From an uncultured Prevotella sp. (lineage in GTDB: Bacteria > Bacteroidota > Bacteroidia > Bacteroidales > Bacteroidaceae), in contig CABSIA010000045.1 of the NCBI GenBank assembly GCA_902477645.1, forward strand, positions 1 to 18,379: DNA of 18,379 bases, read 5' to 3'. Position numbers and translations under genes: made by a program. Below are positions 14,207 through 18,379 of the stretch, piece by piece. Within the stretch, counting starts at the first letter, position 1. Each line of letters opens with the position of its first letter. Below the pieces are notes generated by a model. It did not search any database. It had not been told where the DNA came from and saw only the letters and a program-made list of their open reading frames with translations.

Positions 14207-14956
14207 TTATTTTAGTCTATACATTATTCCGACAGTGCCGAAAATGGGGTAGAGGGTTTGCTCTATTGTCTTGAACGAGCTTTTGTGAATGCCGTTGAGT
14301 CCCCATGTCAGGTCGGCGTAAAATCCCCATCGCCTGTTGAGCTGAAAGTCGGCGCCAACATCTATTCCGAATTGCCAGTGCCGCATCTCGTTGCTGAAGT
14401 CGTAGGTGGCACGGCTCTCGTCGCTGTTGCCCATTTCTATTTTCGGACCTGTAGGGTTGCCCTCTCTCAGATATCCGTCGTAAACAAATCCCTCGAAAGT
14501 GCCAGTGCCGAGATACGAGATGTAAGGACCGCCTTTAAGCAGAAATTTGCCTGTGCGGTAGGTTGCCATGACAGGCACCGTCAGCATCCATTCCTCGCAT
14601 TTCGTAACGAGCCGTCCTGTGTACATACGCTCGAGTCGCTCTCCGCCTCTCACTATCTCCATGTGGTAGTTCTTTACGGTGGCGTCAATATCCATGCCCT
14701 TGTTCTCAAGGTGCAGTCCGGCGAGCATACCCCATTTGCCCCAGATGTCTTTCTGTACGTCGATGCCCAGCGACACGTTTGCCTTGAAATTGTAGCTGTT
14801 CATTTTCCTGATGGTCTCTGGCATGCCTATTGGTGCTGTTCCGCCAATGTTGTAGCCTATCCGGGCTGTATAGTTCAGGCTGTCGGGCAGGCTGATGGCG
14901 TGGGCAGCTGCGGCATTCGTTATTATGATGGCGATAGCCAAGATTTTCTTTTTCAT
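14207..14956 (-). CDS. Outer-membrane beta-barrel protein (PorT-like)
   Basis: This 249-residue protein has a signal peptide at 1-20 (MKKKILAIAIIITNAAAAHA). It continues with alternating hydrophobic/polar strands typical of a small outer-membrane beta-barrel: YTARIGYNIGG, KANVSLGIDVQ, GMLAGLHLENKGM, WMLTVPVMATYRTG, LLKGGPYISYLG, WQFGIDVGADFQLN, GFYADLTWGLNGI and, at the end, FGTVGIMYRLK. The pattern VPVMATYR...KGGPYISY is common in the PorT / OMP_b-brl_2 family. ATG 14956 was chosen over the upstream in-frame ATG at 15001 because it starts the signal peptide and because 15001 lies inside the previous gene. It sits between two PCMD genes with gaps of 26 and 18 bp, so the three are likely one operon. 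Ligand and partners are unknown. Confidence 0.85.
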   Translation of the reverse strand: MKKKILAIAIIITNAAAAHAISLPDSLNYTARIGYNIGGTAPIGMPETIRKMNSYNFKANVSLGIDVQKDIWGKWGMLAGLHLENKGMDIDATVKNYHMEIVRGGERLERMYTGRLVTKCEEWMLTVPVMATYRTGKFLLKGGPYISYLGTGTFEGFVYDGYLREGNPTGPKIEMGNSDESRATYDFSNEMRHWQFGIDVGADFQLNRRWGFYADLTWGLNGIHKSSFKTIEQTLYPIFGTVGIMYRLK

Positions 14957-14982
14957 AATTTTTCTTCTCTGTTGCAGGTTTT

Positions 14983-16131
14983 TTATTCGATTGACTCGCA
15001 TACAACTCTCACGTTGTCTATCTGCAGAGTGCTGCCTATGGCACCTTGGAAATATGCTCCGTCGGAGCTTGACGAGAACACGATGGCAAGACTGTATCCG
15101 CGGCTGTCGAGAATGTCGAGGTCGAAATCATCGATGTAGTTGAAGTTGATTTTGAATTCTGTCCAATCGTCGGTAGCCTGAACATCGGGCACAATAGCCT
15201 TTGCGACAATCAGCTCGCTTGTCTGCACGTTGTCGCCGTTGAGTGTCACGAAATTGCCCTCTGTGTCATGATTGCGGTAAAGTATGGCATATATTGATGC
15301 CTGATCGACTTTGCCTTCTACGATTGACTGGTCTTTATTCTGGAACTTCTCGCCTGGCTGGTATTTGTAATATCCAGAGAATTGTTTTGGTTTTTTGTCG
15401 AACGGCAGACCGAATGCTGTTGCCTTGCGCGCGTCTTTCAGCGCATTGCTGAGGTCGAATGCGCCGAGGAACAAGTTGCCGGCGGCAAGAGGCATTTTTA
15501 CCATCTGTCCGAAAGGGCCTGTGCTTTTGGTTATGAGTTTTACGCCTTTTCCGCTGTAGCCGTTGTCAACAGGTACTGACGGATAGTCGAGTGGTGTTGC
15601 CGAGCCGTTTGTAAGTCCGTAACCGCCATTTCCCGTAGCCCAGTCATCGTAAAGCTGTCCGTCTTCGTGACGCTCGCACCAGATATAATATTTTTCTTTG
15701 GAGTCGAGGTGCATATTCTCGAAATTGAACTCCAGTGTGTCTCTGTTCGTGCGTGTCACGGGTACAAACGAGACTCTGTATTTACGGGTCCACTCTCCGT
15801 CTTCAGATGTCACTGTATAAACAACCGGACCTTGGCTGAAGTCGTGTACGCTGCCGCTTGCGGGGCTAATTGTGGCGCCAGGGGTTATTCTGAATTGTGG
15901 CGCCAACGCCGTGAGGTCTGCCTTTCGTCTGACGTTGAAATTAATGTCTGTCGATGTGTACATAACGTTGACAACCGTGTCGGTGCTGTTGTAGAACATA
16001 TCCTCAGGGTTGTCTGTATGCAGATAGGCTGCGGTAATGTCGCATTCTGAGTTTGGCGCCTCGTCTTTGAAACACGATGACAGTGCGAGCAGGCTGATAG
16101 CAGAAAATGATATTACAAACAGCTTTTTCAT
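14983..16131 (-). CDS. PCMD-domain surface lipoprotein
   Basis: This 382-residue lipoprotein has signal peptide and lipobox MKKLFVISFSAISLLALSSC, with Cys20 lipidated and the acidic FKDEAP next to it. Residues about 21-130 resemble an N-terminal Ig-like domain (ITPGATISPASGSVHDFSQ and VTSEDGEWTRKYRVSF). Such sequences are common in Bacteroidales surface proteins. Residues about 135-382 are a PCMD domain, paralogous to that at 12758-14188 (shared GYYKY, LYRNHDTEGN, LNGDN, DWTEF, GYSLAIVF and GAIGSTLQIDNVRVVCE). I chose ATG 16131 over 16149 because it begins the signal peptide. The gene leads the three-gene unit behind a -7 box at 16162-16169. PCMD proteins are thought to bind or process carbohydrate, but no activity is proven by sequence. 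Confidence 0.85.
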   Translation of the reverse strand: MKKLFVISFSAISLLALSSCFKDEAPNSECDITAAYLHTDNPEDMFYNSTDTVVNVMYTSTDINFNVRRKADLTALAPQFRITPGATISPASGSVHDFSQGPVVYTVTSEDGEWTRKYRVSFVPVTRTNRDTLEFNFENMHLDSKEKYYIWCERHEDGQLYDDWATGNGGYGLTNGSATPLDYPSVPVDNGYSGKGVKLITKSTGPFGQMVKMPLAAGNLFLGAFDLSNALKDARKATAFGLPFDKKPKQFSGYYKYQPGEKFQNKDQSIVEGKVDQASIYAILYRNHDTEGNFVTLNGDNVQTSELIVAKAIVPDVQATDDWTEFKINFNYIDDFDLDILDSRGYSLAIVFSSSSDGAYFQGAIGSTLQIDNVRVVCESIE

Positions 16132-16161
16132 AATTTTGTCTTTTTTCAATTATTTTGGGTA

Positions 16162-16169
16162 CAAAGTTA
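16162..16169 (-). promoter_or_regulatory. -7 box of the PCMD/beta-barrel operon
   Basis: Minus strand TAACTTTG fits TAnnTTTG and lies about 30 bp before the ATG at 16131. No clear -33 TTTG is seen at the expected distance. It lies between the nudC stop and the PCMD gene, so the cluster probably has its own transcript. Confidence 0.6.
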
Positions 16170-16213
16170 CTCTTTTATTTGTAAAATAATGACACAGAAT
16201 ACCTAAAACTTTG

Positions 16214-16990
16214 TTAAAGCTGTGAGTTTTTTAGCCAGTCATCAAGCAACATGCGGGCAATGCTGAGCTTTTCGGGTATTTCCGGCAGGTTGTCTTTGCG
16301 GAACCATCCGCCCGATGCCAGCTCACTGCGCTGAAGGTGTATGTCGCCCTCAACATAGTCGGCGTTGAACCCGACCATGAGTCCGCACGGGTATGGCCAA
16401 GGCTGCGAGCCGAAATATCTTACGTTGGCTATCTGCAGTCCGGTCTCCTCCATCACCTCACGGTGTACGGCCTCCTCAAGAGTCTCGCCTGTCTCGACAA
16501 ATCCGGCAACGAGTCCGTAGAAGGTTCCTCTGAAATTTTTTGCATGAACGAGCAGCACCTCGTCGCCACGGTGTACCAATACTATGACGGCGGTTGCCAG
16601 CTGAGGCCACACCTCTTTTCCGCATTGCGTGCATCTTTTAGAGATTTCGGTGTGCATTTTCATGGGTGCTCCGCAAACACCGCAAAACTTGGTGTTCATG
16701 TCCCAGTATAGCAGCTCGTGGCATTTTCCGGCTTTCAGGTAGAGTGGCATTGCCAGCTTATAGTACGATTTTCTCAGTCCGCACATCTCGTATCTGGGAT
16801 TGTCGCATATTGGGCTGTCTATGCTGAACGCTTTCACATGTGTGCCGTCTTCCATAGGTGCCACGTCCATTATGTGTGTCCATGGCCGTGGCTCGACAGG
16901 AGGTGTGTCGCACATAGGGATAGAGTAACTTCCATCCCCATGTTTCTCGAGCAGCAGCTCGTCTTTGCAGAATATGAAATAGTAAGCCAT
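16214..16990 (-). CDS. nudC: NAD(+)/NADH pyrophosphatase, also RNA deNADding Nudix hydrolase (NudC)
   Basis: This 258-residue Nudix enzyme cleaves NAD(H) to NMN(H) and AMP, and in characterised bacteria it also removes NAD caps from RNA. A zinc ribbon of four cysteines is at C103, C106, C120 and C123 (CGVC and CTQC). The Nudix box runs from G163 to L185 (GFVETGE, then REVMEETGL) with the metal-binding glutamates 178, 181 and 182. The NudC-specific SQPWPYP is at 195-201, which separates it from general Nudix proteins. The length is normal for the family. It starts 8 bp after the stop of a phosphoesterase gene on the same strand, so the two are likely co-transcribed. All key residues are present. 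Confidence 0.95.
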   Translation of the reverse strand: MAYYFIFCKDELLLEKHGDGSYSIPMCDTPPVEPRPWTHIMDVAPMEDGTHVKAFSIDSPICDNPRYEMCGLRKSYYKLAMPLYLKAGKCHELLYWDMNTKFCGVCGAPMKMHTEISKRCTQCGKEVWPQLATAVIVLVHRGDEVLLVHAKNFRGTFYGLVAGFVETGETLEEAVHREVMEETGLQIANVRYFGSQPWPYPCGLMVGFNADYVEGDIHLQRSELASGGWFRKDNLPEIPEKLSIARMLLDDWLKNSQL

Positions 16991-16998
16991 ATATATGT

Positions 16999-18379
16999 TT
17001 ATTTTTTGCCGAACAGCAACTGCATATCCCTTTCTGCTGCGGGCCGTACCAATGAGTCGGGCACAAAGCGCCAGTTGTTGTTGGCCTTTGGTGTTATGGT
17101 GCCCTGACGCTCAATTTCTTTCATAAGATAATAGCGCTGGTCTTTCTCGCTGCGGTATATTATCCGGCTCTCAAGGCTGTCGTGCGGAATGCCCGCGCCG
17201 CGTGTTAGCAACTCTCCGCCACCATTGCCACGGTAGCTGTTTACCGCAACTTTATACCATTTTTCCTCATCGAAAGGTGTGCCGTCAGACATCTGCAAAA
17301 TCCGTACTTTCTGTCCGTCGGGTTTCGTCACGTCCACCTCGTAGTCAATGCCCGCCGCGCTGTCGAAGTTGAAGGTCATGTTTTTAAATCTGAGCCGTGT
17401 CTCTCCGTTCCACTCGCTTTCTTCAAGCAGCAACAGGTGGTCGTCGGCCGTCAGCATGGTGTTCACCCACTGGTCGTAGCTCATTTCGAGATGCTTCCGT
17501 ATCTCGCAGCCTTTGAACCTCATAACGTAGAGTTGGTTCTCATATTTATAAAGGTTGAACATGTCGCTCATGTAGACGGGGCCTTTTTTTATGGTGGCGC
17601 TCATTGACAACGGTGCGTTAAACGAAATGTCGGCGCCCGTAATCTGCAGCTGTAGGTTCAGGATGAGGTCTGTGAATGCGCTGCTGCCAAAGAAACACTC
17701 CTGCGATGTTATGGTTGCGCCGAACTCGCCGATTTTCTTGTTTACGAAGTTGTTTATCCCGTCGATGTCGGCTTTGAAATAAGCCATAAAATCCTCGTCG
17801 ACAGGCTGAGAGTCGATATCTACTAACAGTCCCTTTTTCTCCTTTACCGACCATTTTCCGTGTCTCTTCTCAAGAGTGAGTTGGGCCTCAGCCACGGCAT
17901 GTGCGTTGTTCGCAGGGTCAAGGCACAGCACCTCGTGGCCGGCATCGCTCACTACGGTTTCGGCAAAGCGTGTGTGGTCGTGTCCGAAGAATATCACATC
18001 GAAGCCGTCGACCTTTCTGGCCACCTCGAGCGATGCGTTCTCTGCATAGTCCGGGGTTGTTATGCCGCCGTCTTTTCCGCTGTGGAACAGACCGATTATG
18101 ATATCGGGTTTTTCGTTTTTGCGCAGATATTCTATTGTCCGTCTCGCCGCCGATACCATTTCCTCAAAATGCATTCCCGACCACAGACGGTTTGCGAGCC
18201 AGTTTGGAATGGCTGGCGATATCATGCCTACAACGGCAATTTTTGCGCCTTGCCTCTCAACGATGGTATAAGGCTCAAAATATGGCTTGCCGGTGTTGTC
18301 GTCGATTACGTTTGCGCCGAGCATGGGGCATTTCACCTCGCCGGCCCATTTGTCGTAGACGGCGTGTCCGGTCTCAATG
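16999..18379 (-). CDS. 5'-nucleotidase / cyclic phosphodiesterase family protein, C-terminal part
   Basis: About 459 codons are visible; the N-terminus, with the signal peptide and first metal-binding motifs, lies beyond the right edge. The visible part begins at 18378 with IETGHAVYDKWAGEVKCPML, in frame with no start needed. The metallophosphatase domain ends with VIFFGHDHTRF, whose GHDH supplies metal ligands. The C-terminal nucleotide-binding domain follows (ECFFGSSAFTDLILNLQLQ, ADISFNAPLSM, and VAVNSYRGNGGGELL near the end). This layout fits the UshA/CpdB family, which dephosphorylates nucleotides or 2',3'-cyclic nucleotides, usually in the periplasm. It is coupled to nudC, suggesting linked turnover of nucleotides, although the two may act in different compartments. 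Exact substrate cannot be chosen. Confidence 0.92.
   Translation of the reverse strand, partial: IETGHAVYDKWAGEVKCPMLGANVIDDNTGKPYFEPYTIVERQGAKIAVVGMISPAIPNWLANRLWSGMHFEEMVSAARRTIEYLRKNEKPDIIIGLFHSGKDGGITTPDYAENASLEVARKVDGFDVIFFGHDHTRFAETVVSDAGHEVLCLDPANNAHAVAEAQLTLEKRHGKWSVKEKKGLLVDIDSQPVDEDFMAYFKADIDGINNFVNKKIGEFGATITSQECFFGSSAFTDLILNLQLQITGADISFNAPLSMSATIKKGPVYMSDMFNLYKYENQLYVMRFKGCEIRKHLEMSYDQWVNTMLTADDHLLLLEESEWNGETRLRFKNMTFNFDSAAGIDYEVDVTKPDGQKVRILQMSDGTPFDEEKWYKVAVNSYRGNGGGELLTRGAGIPHDSLESRIIYRSEKDQRYYLMKEIERQGTITPKANNNWRFVPDSLVRPAAERDMQLLFGKK

Noticed and set aside
14258..15139. Plus-strand ORF of 293 codons opposite the beta-barrel gene
   Set aside because: It spans two minus-strand genes that have signal peptides and clear strand patterns; its Cys/His/Val-rich product looks like antisense translation.

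Overview
The window looks like a chromosomal segment from a member of the Bacteroidales, most likely Prevotella or a close relative. Several signs agree. Many genes are preceded by TAnnTTTG-type -7 promoter boxes, the signal of Bacteroidetes sigma-ABfr. Most starts lie in A-rich leaders without a Shine-Dalgarno sequence. Two proteins carry the 'putative carbohydrate metabolism' (PCMD) fold, which is typical of gut Bacteroidales. Short palindromic intergenic repeats of types common in this phylum are present. I see no rRNA, tRNA, CRISPR array, transposase or phage gene.

Layout. The left edge (1-427, minus) holds the N-terminal third of prolyl-tRNA synthetase. It diverges from a plus-strand run: an OmpA-type lipoprotein with a glycine zipper (647-1321), a monofunctional peptidoglycan glycosyltransferase (1452-2180), a UvrD/PcrA helicase (2277-4832) and a HIT-family hydrolase (4940-5368). 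Each of the three gaps in this run holds an inverted pair of a different short repeat family, and one of these repeats has become the N-terminus of the helicase. A terminator block (5387-5498) separates the run from minus-strand genes: a 55-residue lipoprotein with DTTVA repeats (5530-5697), a Crp/Fnr-type regulator (6004-6603) and the elongation factor 4 gene lepA (6667-8448). lepA diverges from a small plus-strand lipoprotein gene (8534-8941).

The right half is entirely minus strand. Two tandemly duplicated acyl-CoA/AMP-binding ligases (9030-10688 and 10716-12383) form an operon with a well-formed promoter at 12407-12437. Upstream of that promoter lies a 374-bp gene-free gap with two strong hairpins, one of them an unusual self-competing terminator. 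Next comes a three-gene surface cluster transcribed leftward: a PCMD lipoprotein (16131-14983), an outer-membrane beta-barrel (14956-14207) and a secreted PCMD plus calycin-like protein (14188-12758). Last are nudC (16990-16214) and the C-terminal part of a 5'-nucleotidase-family phosphoesterase (18379-16999), eight bases apart.

How the genes work together: most are housekeeping genes (translation, cell wall, DNA repair, NAD(H)/RNA-cap hydrolysis, lipid activation). The most lineage-specific unit is the PCMD, barrel, PCMD cluster, which looks like a small cell-surface module of unknown ligand. I do not see a clear new defence or mobile system. The most unusual signals are in the non-coding DNA: the A-b-A-b'-A' hairpin, the repeat captured by uvrD, and divergent promoters whose -7 boxes face each other as inverted repeats.
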